Position numbers and translations under genes: made by a program. A DNA stretch of 64,000 nucleotides from positions 22,654 through 86,653 of the forward strand of contig NZ_CABVQC010000037.1 of the NCBI RefSeq assembly GCF_902499175.1, in the 5' to 3' direction. This stretch comes from Burkholderia aenigmatica. Its GTDB lineage: Bacteria; Pseudomonadota; Gammaproteobacteria; Burkholderiales; Burkholderiaceae. The notes beneath the pieces are model-generated. The model ran no database searches and was not told the origin of the DNA. It saw only the letters and a list, made by a program, of their open reading frames with translations. Shown here one piece after another: positions 35,007 through 45,145 of this stretch. The first letter of the stretch is position 1. Every line of letters begins with the position of its first letter.

Positions 35007-36532
35007 CTGCGATGCCCTGGCTGACATGTATTGCCGCCGCTGTCCTGTCGTTCGCGCCCGATCGCATCGCAGTGCCCCGTTTCCCGCAGCGTCGTTCGCT
35101 TGCCGGGGCATTCGTCCGTGCGCTCGCAGTTCTGTTCATCGCGTCGCTGCTCCTCTTCGTCACCGCCCGTCCGATTTTTTCCGCGTTCGTCGCGATCGCA
35201 CTCGTTGGCTTGGTCGAGATAGTCAGCAACGCGAAATACGAATCCTTGCGCGAACCCTTTGTCTTTACCGATCTAAGCCTGTTCAGCCAGTTGTTTTCGC
35301 ACCCGCGGCTCTACTTGCCGTTCCTGAGCCTCGACAAGGTGATTGCAATCGTGGCGGGCGTGTTGATCGTGCTGATTGGTTACCTGTCCGAGCCCGCTAT
35401 CTCTCCGCGCCCATGGCTGGCTTTCGCGATTGCCCCCGGAGTCACATTCTTACTGTGCCGAGGGCTTGCCGCCCGTCTGCCGCTGACGCTTGATCCGATA
35501 GCCGATCAGCAGCGCCACGGCTTTTTTGCTGTGTTCGTGGCTTATCTGCTCAATGGTCTGCGTCCCGCGACGTTCGACTCGTTCGCGCGTGCCAACGAAT
35601 CCAGTCCGTTTGCGACCGGCGAGCCGGTGAAGTGTCCCGACGTCATCGTGATCCAGAGCGAGTCGTACTTTGATGTGCGCCATGTCAGCGGGGCGGTGGA
35701 TTCGGCGGTGTACACGCGCTTCGATGAGGCGCGGCGCGAGTCGGTGTGCCACGGCAAGTTGACCGTGCCGGCCTGGGGGGCAAACACGATGCGCACCGAA
35801 TTTGCGGTGTTGACGGGCGTGCCCCAGGCGGCGTTGGGGTATGCGCGTTTCTATCCTTACACTTTTGTGCGCAGTGTCTGCGCATCGCTTGCCCGCTGGT
35901 TCGGGCGCGGAAATTACGAAACACTTGCGATTCACCCGTACTATGCGGACTTCTTCGGGCGCAATCGCGTATTCCCCATGCTTGGATTCGAGCAATTCCT
36001 CGATATCGAACATTTTGCGGCGGCGTCCCGCTCCGGGCCCTATGTTTCCGATGACGCGGTGACGGATGCGATTATTGCCGCGCTCGATGCGCCTGGCGGC
36101 CGCCCGCGCTTCATTTTCTCGATGACGATGGAGAACCACGGCCCGCTGCATCTGGAGCAGGTATTACCCGGAGAATCGTGTTCAAGGCATACTCTCGGCG
36201 AAGATGCCTCCTGGCAAGACCTTACAGCATACTTGCGGCACATTGAAAATGCGGACGCGATGATCGGACGATTGCTCGATCATTTGCGTACCAGCAATCG
36301 TGAAACGGTCGTTTGTTTCTACGGCGATCACGTTCCCGCGCTGCCTCATGTTTTTCATAAACTGGACGTAAATCCGCAACACAGCGATTATTTCATCTGG
36401 CGGAATTACGGCGCAGTTGCTCCCGAATGCCGAAATTTGCCGGCGGAGGAGTTAGGGGCGGTATTGCTGCACGTGACACAAGACGACGGAAATCGTGCGG
36501 AAGAGCCGCGCGCATCCGAGAAAGCGACATAA
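35003..36532 (+). CDS. wcbQ: LTA-synthase/sulfatase-like membrane enzyme WcbQ
   Basis: A 509-residue protein with several N-terminal membrane helices (to about residue 165) and a C-terminal alkaline-phosphatase-superfamily domain. Visible metal and active-site motifs are VIVIQSES, NTMRTEF (its Thr aligns with the LtaS nucleophile), ENHGP and FYGDHVP. Relatives transfer phosphoglycerol or phosphoethanolamine from phospholipids to envelope glycans or lipids. It would act in the periplasm on the capsule or its lipid. Start: GTG at 35003, preceded by GGAGGA and overlapping the wcbP stop. The next gene begins 3 bp after its stop. Confidence 0.82.
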   Translation: MTAMPWLTCIAAAVLSFAPDRIAVPRFPQRRSLAGAFVRALAVLFIASLLLFVTARPIFSAFVAIALVGLVEIVSNAKYESLREPFVFTDLSLFSQLFSHPRLYLPFLSLDKVIAIVAGVLIVLIGYLSEPAISPRPWLAFAIAPGVTFLLCRGLAARLPLTLDPIADQQRHGFFAVFVAYLLNGLRPATFDSFARANESSPFATGEPVKCPDVIVIQSESYFDVRHVSGAVDSAVYTRFDEARRESVCHGKLTVPAWGANTMRTEFAVLTGVPQAALGYARFYPYTFVRSVCASLARWFGRGNYETLAIHPYYADFFGRNRVFPMLGFEQFLDIEHFAAASRSGPYVSDDAVTDAIIAALDAPGGRPRFIFSMTMENHGPLHLEQVLPGESCSRHTLGEDASWQDLTAYLRHIENADAMIGRLLDHLRTSNRETVVCFYGDHVPALPHVFHKLDVNPQHSDYFIWRNYGAVAPECRNLPAEELGAVLLHVTQDDGNRAEEPRASEKAT

Positions 36533-36535
36533 GAG

Positions 36536-39500
36536 ATGAACAGTAAGATTGCAATAATTGGGATAGCGTGTCGGTTTCCCGGGGGGGCAAACAACCCCGG
36601 CGACTTCTGGCAACTGCTGCGCGACGAACGCGACGCAGTGACCGAAATCCCGGCCGACCGGTTCGGCACCGATTTCTACCAGCACCCGTCCAAGCGCGAA
36701 CCGGGCAAGAGCTACACGTTCTCGGCCGGCGTCCTCGACAACGTCGCCGGCTTCGACGCCGCGTTCTTCGGCATTTCCCCGCGCGAAGCGGCCCAGATGG
36801 ATCCCCAGCAGCGCCTGCTGCTCGAACTCGCATGGGAAGCGTTCGAGGACGCGGGCGTGCGTCCGGCCGACATGCGCGGCAGCAACTGCGGCGTCTTCGT
36901 CGGTGCCGCGAGCATGGATTACGGCAACCGCAACATGGACGATCTGAACGTGATCGATCCGTATTCGGCGACCGGCAATACGCTGAGCATCGCGTCGAAC
37001 CGCGTGTCCTACCTGTTCGACCTGCGCGGCCCGAGCATGTCCGTCGACACGGCCTGCTCGTCGTCGCTCGTCGCGCTCCACCAGGCGGTCAAGGCGCTGC
37101 AGTCCGGCGAAGCCGACGTGGCGCTCGCGGGCGGCGTCAACCTGCTGCTGCACCCGTTCGGCTTCGTCAGCTTCTCCAAGGCGTCGATGCTGTCGCCGCG
37201 CGGTCGTTGCCGCGCGTTCGATGCGACCGGCGACGGCTATGTCCGCTCGGAAGGCGGCGCGTTCGTGCTGCTCAAGCCGCTCGATCGCGCGCTCGCCGAC
37301 GGCGACACGATCCATGCGGTGATCGCCGGCTCCGGTGTGAACTCGGTCGGCCATTCGCCGGGCGGCATCAGCGTGCCGGGCGCGGCCGCACAGGCGTCGC
37401 TGCTGCGCAGCGTGTACGCGCGCGCGGGCATCGATCCGCAGTCGCTGGCGTATCTCGAGGCGCATGGCACTGGCACGGCGGTCGGCGATCCGATCGAGGC
37501 GCGTGCGCTGATCGACGTCGTGTCCGGTGAGCGCCCGGCGGATCGTCCGCTGCTCATCGGTTCGGTCAAGACCAACATCGGCCACCTCGAGACCGCATCC
37601 GGCATGGCCGGGCTGCTGAAGGCCGTGATGTGCCTGAAGCACCGCGCGGTACCGCGCTCGCTGCATTTCGTCACGCCCAATCCAGGCATCGATTTCGACG
37701 GCGGGCGTCTGCGTGTCGTCGATCGCTACATGTCGCTCGACGCGGGCGACGCGCCGCTGACGGTGGGCGTCAACTCGTTCGGCTTCGGTGGAACGAACGC
37801 ACACGTCGTACTGACCGAGGCGCCGGCTGCAAACGAGGCGTCGACGGCCGTACCCGAGCCGATTCACGCGCAGCTGTCTCCGCTCGTCCTGACTGCGCGC
37901 AGCGCGAACGCGCTCGGCGCACTCGCGGGCCGCTATCTGGCGGCCCTCGACAACGGCGGCGACTGGCAGGCGCTGGCCGCCGCGGCCGCACGTCGTCGCC
38001 AATGGCTCGAGCATCGCGCGATCGTTGCGCCGGCCGACGTGGCCGAAGGACGCGCGGCGCTCGCGGCGCTGGCCCAGCCGGCGCCGGAAGGGCTGCCGGC
38101 CTGCGTGGCGACCGGCCACGCGCCGGCCGATGCGGTGCGCACCGCGCTCGTGTTCTCGGGCAACGGCTGCCAGTGGGTCGGGATGGGCAACGAGCTCTAT
38201 GCCGAGAACGCGGTTTTCCGCGCAGCGCTCGACGAAGTCGACGCGCTGTGGTGTGCCGACGGCAGCCCGTCGCTCGTCGACGTGATGCGCGGCGGCCCGA
38301 GCGCGGAATGGCTGGCCGGCGCGGGCGCCGAATGGCTCGCCGCGACGGAGAACGCGCAGCCGCTGCTGTTCGCGATCCAGGTCGGCATGATCCGCGTGAT
38401 CGATGCGCGCGGGATGCGTTACGACGCGGCGATCGGCCATAGCGTCGGCGAGATTGCCGCGGCGTGGGTGACGGGCGCGCTGTCGCTGGCCGACGCGGTT
38501 CGCGTGATCAAGATCCGCAGCCGCGCGCAGGCCATGACGCGCGGCAGCGGCCGGATGGCGGCCGTCGGCATCGGCGACGCGGCGGCGCGCGAACTGATCG
38601 CGCGCCACGGGCTGGCGCGGTGCGTCGAGATCGCCGGCATCAACAGCCCCGATGCGGTGACGCTCGCGGGCGAGCTGCAGGGATTGCAGGCACTGGAGGC
38701 CGCGCTGCGCGGCAGCGGCAAGTTCTTTCAGATGCTGGATCTCGACTACGCGTTCCACAGCAGTCATATGGACCGCATCGAGCCGGTCGTGTTGGCCGAA
38801 CTGGCCAGCCTGCGGCCGCAGCCGGGCAACGGCGCATTCGTGTCGACCGTGACCGGCGGCGCGCTTGCCGGCACCGAGCTCGATGCCCGCTACTGGTGGC
38901 GCAACATTCGCGAGCCCGTGCGCTTCGGCGACGGTATCGCGCATCTGATCGAGCAGGGCGTCCGGCTGTTCGTCGAGGTCTCGCCGCATTCGATCCTGCG
39001 CACGTACGTGAAGCAGGCATTCGCGGCAGCCGGTGCGACCGGCGTGGCGCTGCCGACGCTCAAGCGCGACCACGGCAGCGCGGCGACGCTGCGGCAAGCG
39101 ATTCTCGCGGCGATCGCGCACGGTGCGAGCGTCGATCCCGACCGCTTCGCGCCGGGTGAATCGCGTGCTGCATTGCCGTCCTATCCGTGGCAGCGCGACC
39201 GTTTCTGGCTGACGCCGACCGTCGAAGGCTACGGCCTCGTCAATCGCCGCCGCGAGCATCCGCTGCTCGGCTATCGGCTGCATGAGCACGCATTCGCGTG
39301 GGAAAACCAGCTCGATCCGGCGAAGCTGCCGATGCTGGCCGATCACGTCGTCGACGGCGGTGTGGCGTTCCCGGGGGCCGGCTACGTGGAAATGGCGCTG
39401 GCTGCGGCACGCACCTTCTTCGATACGCCGGATGCGGCACTCGAAAACGTCGAGATCCGCACGCCGGTGGTGTTCCAGCCGCAGCAGGCGAAACTGTTCC

Positions 39501-42500
39501 GGCTCGTGATCGAGCCGCGCACCGCAACCTTCACGATCGAGACGCGCGACCGGATGTCCGACGGCTCGTGGACGATGAACGTAACGGGGCGGATGCTGGA
39601 AAGCGGCAACGCGCTCGGCGAGGCGAGCGTCGTGCCGTCCGATGCGCTCGCTCGTCTGCTCGCGCTGCCCGCAGCCGACGGCGACACGCTGTACGCAAAC
39701 ACGGCGGCCATCGGCCTCGGCTACGGGCCGGCGTTCCGCTGGGTCCGCACCGTGCGGGTCGCCGCGGACGACGGCGCGGCGCTGGCCGACGTCGCCGCGC
39801 CAGCCGCATGTGGCGATGCGCGGGCAGTGTCCGCCTATCTGCTGCATCCGGCGCTGATGGACAGCGGATTTCATCCGCTGTTCGCATTGCTTGCGGCGCA
39901 CGCGCGCGACGGTGAGCATCCGGCTTACGTGCCGGTGCAGATCGGCCGCATCGACTATCTGCGTGGCGACACGGTCGAGCGGGTGCTCGTGCGAATCGAC
40001 CGGCACAGCCCGCATTCGATCGTCGCGCATTTCGAATTTCTCGACGCACGGGGCGCGATCGTCGCGCGGCTTGGCGGTTGCCGGTTCCGGCGCGTCGATC
40101 TGGTCGGCCGTCGGCAGAACCTGCCCGCGCGCTTCGTCTACCGCCTTGAAGAAGTGCCGCTGCCGGGCGACGTCAACGCAGCCGGTTTGCCGGCTCCCGA
40201 CGCGCTGCTCGCGCAGGCCGTCGAGCGGCTCGATGCGACCGGGCACGACGGTCGCCGGACGCAGCATCTGACCGAAATCCTGCCGCTGCTCGACGTACTG
40301 GCGAGCCTTTACGCGCTCCGCGCGTTCGATGCGCTCGGCGCATTCGCCGGCACGTGGCAGCCGGCGGCCGGGCATGCGGCGCTGGCCGCGCGTCTTGCCG
40401 ACATGCTGATCGAGGATGGTCTCGCTCATCGCGATGGCGCGCTGCTCGTGCGCGACGACGCGGCGTGCGCGGCGTTGCCGCCGCTCGACGAGCTGTGGCG
40501 CGGGCTGCTGGCCGAATCGCCGGGGCACGTGGCCGAGCTCACGCTGCTCGCGCATTGCGGCGCGGCATTGCCCGACGTGCTGGGCGGCGCGAAGGATGGC
40601 GCTCGCCTGCTGTCGCCGACCGGGCACAGCCTGGTCGAACAACTCCTTGCCGCATCGCCGACGTGGCAGCACGTGCACGCGTTGCTGACCGCAAGCGTCG
40701 AGCAGGCCGTCGACGAATGGCAACCGGCGCGCCGGTTGCGCGTGCTCGAACTGGGCGCGACGGACGGCGACGTGCTGCAGACGCTCGGCATGCATCTCGC
40801 GGCCGCGCGTTGCGATCACACGATCGCCGCGACTGCCGGCCAACTGGCCGGGTTCGACACGGATGCGGAAGCGGCGGTGCGCACGGTTGCGCTGCAGTCG
40901 GGCGAGCGGCTGTCGCTGGCGGCCGACGAAGCCGGCCCTTACGACCTGATCGTCGCGAACCGCGCGTTGAGCGGCCGTCACGATGTGACCGACGCGCTGA
41001 ATGCGATGCGGTCGTGGCTGGCGCCGGGCGGCTTGCTGCTGCTGGCCGAGTCGCGCCGCGGCCGCTTCTCCGACATCGTATTCGGCGCGCAGTCTGCGTC
41101 GACGGAAGCCGACGCGGCCGTGCCGCTGGCGCCGGCGGATCTCGATGCGGCGCTCGAGCGCGCGGGCTACGTCGATGTCGTGCGGCACGTCGAGCAGTCG
41201 CTCGATCTGGACGGCACGCCGACGTTCGTCATCGCGCGCAACCTCGCGAGCGCCGTCGTTGCGCAACGCGGCGACGATTCGAGCGACCTCGATACGCTTG
41301 CGCGCAGCGAACAATGGATCGTGATGCATGCACCGGACGCCGCCGGCAGTTTCGGCGGGCGGCTGGCCGATGCGCTGGCGCGTGCGGGCTATCCGGCCGA
41401 TATCGTCGACGTCAAGCATGCGGCCGATGCGATTGCATCGTTACCGGCCGGGCAGCCGGCGCATGTCGTGTTCTGCGCGCCGGAAACGCCGCTCGCCGAA
41501 TCGGCGACGGGGGATGGCCTGATGGCCGCGCAGCGTAACGGCGTGATCGCCCTGGCGGCACTCGTTCGCGCGCTCGGTGCGCAGCCGAACGCGGCCACGC
41601 GGCTGACCGTCGTCACGCGTGGCGGCGCGCCATTCGCCGGGACTGCGAATGCGCATCCGGAACAGGCGACGCTGTGGGGCCTCGGTCGCGTGCTGGCGAA
41701 CGAGCACCCCGAGCTCGCGTGCCGCGTGATCGACGTCGATCGAGCGACAGACCGGATCCCCGACGCGCTGATTCGCGAACTGACCGGCGCAGCGGTCGAG
41801 GAAGAAGTCGTCCTGGGCGCACACGGGCGGCAGGTGCCGCGCATGCTGACCGCCGCGCAGGCTGCGGCCCGCAACGATGGCGCGATTGCGCGTGCGGCCG
41901 TACTCGCGTTCGATGCACCGGGCTCGTTGCGCAATCTCGAATGGTTTGCGTTGCCGGAAAACCCGCTGGGCGCGGACGAGGTGGAAATCGAACCCGCTGC
42001 GACCGGCCTCAATTTCCGCGACGTGATGTATGCGATGGGGCTCTTGTCCGATGAAGCGGTCGAGACCGGCTTCGCGGGCGCGACGATCGGCATGGAACTG
42101 TCCGGCCGCGTCGTCCGGGTGGGCAACGCCGTGACGGAATTCGCACCGGGCGATGCGATTCTCGGCTTCGCGCCGGCCTCGTTCGCGACGCGCGTCAGGA
42201 CGCGCGCGCAAGGGATCGCGCTGAAACCCGAGCGTCTGTCGTTCGAGGAAGCGGCGACCGTGCCGACCACGTTCTTCACCGCGTATTACGCACTCGTCGA
42301 ACTCGCGCGCCTGCGTCGCGGCGAGCGTGTGCTGGTACACGGCGGTGCGGGTGGCGTCGGGATCGCCGCGATCCAGCTCGCGCGCCACTTCGGCGCGGAA
42401 GTGTTCGCGACGGCCGGCAGCGACGAGAAGCGCGAGTTCGTGCGCCTGCTCGGCGCCGACCACGTGCTCGATTCGCGCAGCCTGGCGTTCGCGGACGAGA

Positions 42501-44167
42501 TTCGCGTGCTGACGGGCGGTCAGGGCATCGACATCGTGCTGAATTCGCTTGCCGGCGAAGCCATGGTGCGCAGCATCGATACGCTGCGGCCGTTCGGTCG
42601 TTTCCTCGAACTCGGCAAGCGCGATTTCTACGAAAACAGCCATATCGGGCTGCGGCCGTTCCGCAACAACATCAGCTATTTCGGCATCGACGCCGACCAG
42701 TTGATGGGGGCGCTGCCGGAACTGACCGCGCGCCTGTTCGGCGAAGTGATGGCGCTGTTCGAGGCAGGCGTGCTGCATCCGCTGCCGTATCGCGCGTTTC
42801 CCGCCGAACGGGCGGAGGATGCGTTCCGCTACATGCAGCAGGCGCGCCAGATCGGCAAGGTGCTCGTGACCTATCCGTCCGGCACGCCGGCCCCGACGCG
42901 CGGCGTCACGCGCGCGGGCTCGCTCGCGCTCGATCCGCATGGCACGTACCTGGTGGTCGGCGGCACGGGCGGGCTCGGGTTCGCGAGCGCGCGCTGGATG
43001 GTCGAGCGCGGCGCACGCCGGCTGACGCTGGCGAGCCGTTCCGGCGAACTCGCTGCTGCCGCACGCGAGGAAGTCGAGCAGTGGCGCAAGACGCTCGGCG
43101 TCACGGTCGATGTCGTGTCGTGCGATGTGACCGACGCGGCGGCAGTCGACGCAATGATTGCCGCGATCGTCCGGCGCGACATCCCGCTCAAGGGCGTGCT
43201 GCATTCCGCGATGTCGATCGACGACGGCCTCGTGCGCAATCTCGACGATGCGCGCATGGCCGCGGTGCTGGCACCGAAGGTGGCCGGCGCGTGGAACCTG
43301 CATCGCGCGACGCGCGCGTTGCCGCTCGACCTGTTCGTGGTCTATTCGTCGGCGACGACCTATCTCGGCAATCCGGGGCAGTCGAACTACGTCGCGGCCA
43401 ACACCTTCCTCGAGGCGCTCGTCGAACATCGTCGCGCAGCGGGATTGCCGGGCACGTTCATGGCCTGGGGGCCGCTCGAGGACGTCGGCTTCCTCGCGCG
43501 CCACGCGGATACGCGTGAGGCGTTGCAGTCGAGGATCGGCGGTGCGTCGATCACGTCCGACGAAGCGATGGTCGCGCTCGAGCGCGCACTGGTGGCGGGC
43601 GCGGCAGGCGAAGCCGTGGTCCGGCTCGACTGGCACGCCGTGGCGCGCGGGATGCCTGCCGCGAAGGCGCGCCGGTATTCGCTGCTGCAATCGCATGCGA
43701 AGGGCGGCGATGCGCGCGACGGCGGCACGCAGCTGCGGGAAGAAGTGCTGGCGTTGCCGCGTGACGAAGCGATCGCGCTGGTGGCCCGGACGCTGCAGGG
43801 GCAGATCGCGCGGATCCTGCACATGACGCCGGATCGCATCGCGCTCGACAAGTCGGTGCTCGACATGGGCATGGATTCGCTGATGGGGATGGAGCTCGGC
43901 CTCGCGGTCGAGGAAGCGTTCGAGGTCAAGCTGTCGGTGATGGCGATTGCCGAGGGCGCGTCGGTGACGACGCTGGCCGGACGCATCGTCGATTCGATCG
44001 GCGCGTCGACCGATGCGGACGCCGGTTCCGCGACGGATGCCGCGCAGGAGGCCGTCGCGGCGCTCGCTGCGAAGCACGCGATCGACGGCGAAGCGCGTGC
44101 GATGCTCGATACGCGGCAGGCGCCCGCGGCGGGCCAGGCGTCGCCGACGCTGGAGGTCGCGCGATGA
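36536..44167 (+). CDS. wcbR: Reducing type I polyketide/fatty acid synthase WcbR
   Basis: A 2543-residue single-module synthase. Ketosynthase: Cys174 in DTACSSS, His310 and His350. Acyltransferase: Ser636 in GHSVGE. Dehydratase: His937 in H-x3-G-x4-P, Asp1109. Then comes a degenerate methyltransferase-like segment (VLELGATDGD from 1403), a structural pseudo-ketoreductase at about 1590-1770, enoylreductase (GGAGGVG at 1936-1942), ketoreductase (GGTGGLG at 2142-2148, Tyr2285) and ACP (Ser2448 in GMDSL). All reducing domains look active, so an iterative, fully saturated acyl chain is expected. No thioesterase follows; release is probably by WcbT. RkpA of Sinorhizobium capsule synthesis has the same type of architecture. 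It is coupled to wcbS by ATGA. Confidence 0.93.
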   Translation: MNSKIAIIGIACRFPGGANNPGDFWQLLRDERDAVTEIPADRFGTDFYQHPSKREPGKSYTFSAGVLDNVAGFDAAFFGISPREAAQMDPQQRLLLELAWEAFEDAGVRPADMRGSNCGVFVGAASMDYGNRNMDDLNVIDPYSATGNTLSIASNRVSYLFDLRGPSMSVDTACSSSLVALHQAVKALQSGEADVALAGGVNLLLHPFGFVSFSKASMLSPRGRCRAFDATGDGYVRSEGGAFVLLKPLDRALADGDTIHAVIAGSGVNSVGHSPGGISVPGAAAQASLLRSVYARAGIDPQSLAYLEAHGTGTAVGDPIEARALIDVVSGERPADRPLLIGSVKTNIGHLETASGMAGLLKAVMCLKHRAVPRSLHFVTPNPGIDFDGGRLRVVDRYMSLDAGDAPLTVGVNSFGFGGTNAHVVLTEAPAANEASTAVPEPIHAQLSPLVLTARSANALGALAGRYLAALDNGGDWQALAAAAARRRQWLEHRAIVAPADVAEGRAALAALAQPAPEGLPACVATGHAPADAVRTALVFSGNGCQWVGMGNELYAENAVFRAALDEVDALWCADGSPSLVDVMRGGPSAEWLAGAGAEWLAATENAQPLLFAIQVGMIRVIDARGMRYDAAIGHSVGEIAAAWVTGALSLADAVRVIKIRSRAQAMTRGSGRMAAVGIGDAAARELIARHGLARCVEIAGINSPDAVTLAGELQGLQALEAALRGSGKFFQMLDLDYAFHSSHMDRIEPVVLAELASLRPQPGNGAFVSTVTGGALAGTELDARYWWRNIREPVRFGDGIAHLIEQGVRLFVEVSPHSILRTYVKQAFAAAGATGVALPTLKRDHGSAATLRQAILAAIAHGASVDPDRFAPGESRAALPSYPWQRDRFWLTPTVEGYGLVNRRREHPLLGYRLHEHAFAWENQLDPAKLPMLADHVVDGGVAFPGAGYVEMALAAARTFFDTPDAALENVEIRTPVVFQPQQAKLFRLVIEPRTATFTIETRDRMSDGSWTMNVTGRMLESGNALGEASVVPSDALARLLALPAADGDTLYANTAAIGLGYGPAFRWVRTVRVAADDGAALADVAAPAACGDARAVSAYLLHPALMDSGFHPLFALLAAHARDGEHPAYVPVQIGRIDYLRGDTVERVLVRIDRHSPHSIVAHFEFLDARGAIVARLGGCRFRRVDLVGRRQNLPARFVYRLEEVPLPGDVNAAGLPAPDALLAQAVERLDATGHDGRRTQHLTEILPLLDVLASLYALRAFDALGAFAGTWQPAAGHAALAARLADMLIEDGLAHRDGALLVRDDAACAALPPLDELWRGLLAESPGHVAELTLLAHCGAALPDVLGGAKDGARLLSPTGHSLVEQLLAASPTWQHVHALLTASVEQAVDEWQPARRLRVLELGATDGDVLQTLGMHLAAARCDHTIAATAGQLAGFDTDAEAAVRTVALQSGERLSLAADEAGPYDLIVANRALSGRHDVTDALNAMRSWLAPGGLLLLAESRRGRFSDIVFGAQSASTEADAAVPLAPADLDAALERAGYVDVVRHVEQSLDLDGTPTFVIARNLASAVVAQRGDDSSDLDTLARSEQWIVMHAPDAAGSFGGRLADALARAGYPADIVDVKHAADAIASLPAGQPAHVVFCAPETPLAESATGDGLMAAQRNGVIALAALVRALGAQPNAATRLTVVTRGGAPFAGTANAHPEQATLWGLGRVLANEHPELACRVIDVDRATDRIPDALIRELTGAAVEEEVVLGAHGRQVPRMLTAAQAAARNDGAIARAAVLAFDAPGSLRNLEWFALPENPLGADEVEIEPAATGLNFRDVMYAMGLLSDEAVETGFAGATIGMELSGRVVRVGNAVTEFAPGDAILGFAPASFATRVRTRAQGIALKPERLSFEEAATVPTTFFTAYYALVELARLRRGERVLVHGGAGGVGIAAIQLARHFGAEVFATAGSDEKREFVRLLGADHVLDSRSLAFADEIRVLTGGQGIDIVLNSLAGEAMVRSIDTLRPFGRFLELGKRDFYENSHIGLRPFRNNISYFGIDADQLMGALPELTARLFGEVMALFEAGVLHPLPYRAFPAERAEDAFRYMQQARQIGKVLVTYPSGTPAPTRGVTRAGSLALDPHGTYLVVGGTGGLGFASARWMVERGARRLTLASRSGELAAAAREEVEQWRKTLGVTVDVVSCDVTDAAAVDAMIAAIVRRDIPLKGVLHSAMSIDDGLVRNLDDARMAAVLAPKVAGAWNLHRATRALPLDLFVVYSSATTYLGNPGQSNYVAANTFLEALVEHRRAAGLPGTFMAWGPLEDVGFLARHADTREALQSRIGGASITSDEAMVALERALVAGAAGEAVVRLDWHAVARGMPAAKARRYSLLQSHAKGGDARDGGTQLREEVLALPRDEAIALVARTLQGQIARILHMTPDRIALDKSVLDMGMDSLMGMELGLAVEEAFEVKLSVMAIAEGASVTTLAGRIVDSIGASTDADAGSATDAAQEAVAALAAKHAIDGEARAMLDTRQAPAAGQASPTLEVAR

Positions 44168-45081
44168 GCGCGCCGTCCGGCTGGGCGACGAGCCAGGGCA
44201 CGCTCGCGCGGCCGCTGGCGATCGACGGTCACGGGCTGCACACGGGGCGCCGGGTGGGCGTGCGGATCCTGCCCGCGCGTCCGGAAGAGGGCGTGACGGG
44301 CATCGCGTTCCGTCGCGTCGCGCAGGGGCGCACGCTCGCGACGCTGCCGGTCGATCCCGCGCTGCGCCGCGCCCAGCCGCTGTGCACGATGCTGCGTAAT
44401 GCCGACGGCGTCGGCGTTCGCACGGTCGAGCATCTGCTCGCGTCGCTGCTCGCGTGCGAGATCGATCACGCGATCGTCGAGATCGATGCCGAGGAAGTGC
44501 CGATTCTCGATGGCAGCGCCGCGCCGTGGGTGGAGGCCATCCGCGCGTGCGGCCGCGTCGCGCTCGATGCGCCGAAACGTTTCATCCGCGTGCTGCGGCC
44601 CCTCGTCGTCACGGACGGCGAGGGCGACCAGCGGCGCGAAATGCGGATCGAACCGGCGCCGCGTTACGAACTGAGCGTGCGCAACGACCTGCGCGGCTTC
44701 GGCGACATGCACTGGGATGGTGCGCTGACGCCGGCCGCATTTGCGACCGACATTGCGCCATCGCGCTCGTATGGCCGCGTGAAGTGGGCGGTACCCGCGA
44801 TCGTCGCCGGTTATCTGCGCGGGGTTCCGATCCTGCGCGGCGCGCGGCCGTCGTGCACGGCGTCCATTGTCGGCAATCGCGTGCTGGGCGGGATGCGGCT
44901 GCCGGAGGAGTTCGTCCGGCACCGCGTGCTCGACCTGGTTGGCGATCTGGCACTGGCCGGTGCGCCGCTGCTGGCGCGCGTGAGCGCGCTGCGGCCGAGC
45001 CACGAGATGAATTTCCGGTTGGTCGACGCGCTGCTGGCCGCACCCGACGCGTGGCAGTGGACCGAGTTTCCTGACGCGTAA
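44164..45081 (+). CDS. wcbS: LpxC-like zinc deacetylase WcbS
   Basis: A 305-residue protein of the LpxC family, which removes acetate from UDP-(3-O-acyl)-GlcNAc in lipid A synthesis. All catalytic positions are present with LpxC spacing: Glu89-His90 in TVEHLLAS, His253 and Asp257 in EFVRHRVLD, and His280 in PSHEMN. The acyl-channel motif differs (APSRSYG instead of APARTFG), and overall similarity is low, so it is a paralogue rather than the housekeeping enzyme. Being coupled to wcbR, it may deacetylate a precursor of the capsule lipid; the substrate is unknown. Its symbol follows position in the wcb locus and is less certain than the family call. Confidence 0.82.
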   Translation: MSAPSGWATSQGTLARPLAIDGHGLHTGRRVGVRILPARPEEGVTGIAFRRVAQGRTLATLPVDPALRRAQPLCTMLRNADGVGVRTVEHLLASLLACEIDHAIVEIDAEEVPILDGSAAPWVEAIRACGRVALDAPKRFIRVLRPLVVTDGEGDQRREMRIEPAPRYELSVRNDLRGFGDMHWDGALTPAAFATDIAPSRSYGRVKWAVPAIVAGYLRGVPILRGARPSCTASIVGNRVLGGMRLPEEFVRHRVLDLVGDLALAGAPLLARVSALRPSHEMNFRLVDALLAAPDAWQWTEFPDA

Positions 45082-45145
45082 CATCACGCTTTTTCATATT
45101 GCCCGGCGTAACATAGCGTCTTTTCGAGATTCAGCGAAGGACGCA

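Noticed and set aside
36452..41419. Very long open frame (1655 codons) on the minus strand opposite wcbR
   Set aside because: It is antisense to a clearly real synthase gene. Long antisense frames are common in very GC-rich DNA; the product is Arg-rich and has no recognisable domain.
41441..45087. Other long minus-strand frames (41441-44077, 43387-45087) under wcbR and wcbS
   Set aside because: They are Arg/His/Asp-rich shadows of wcbR/wcbS with no family features, produced by high GC at third positions.
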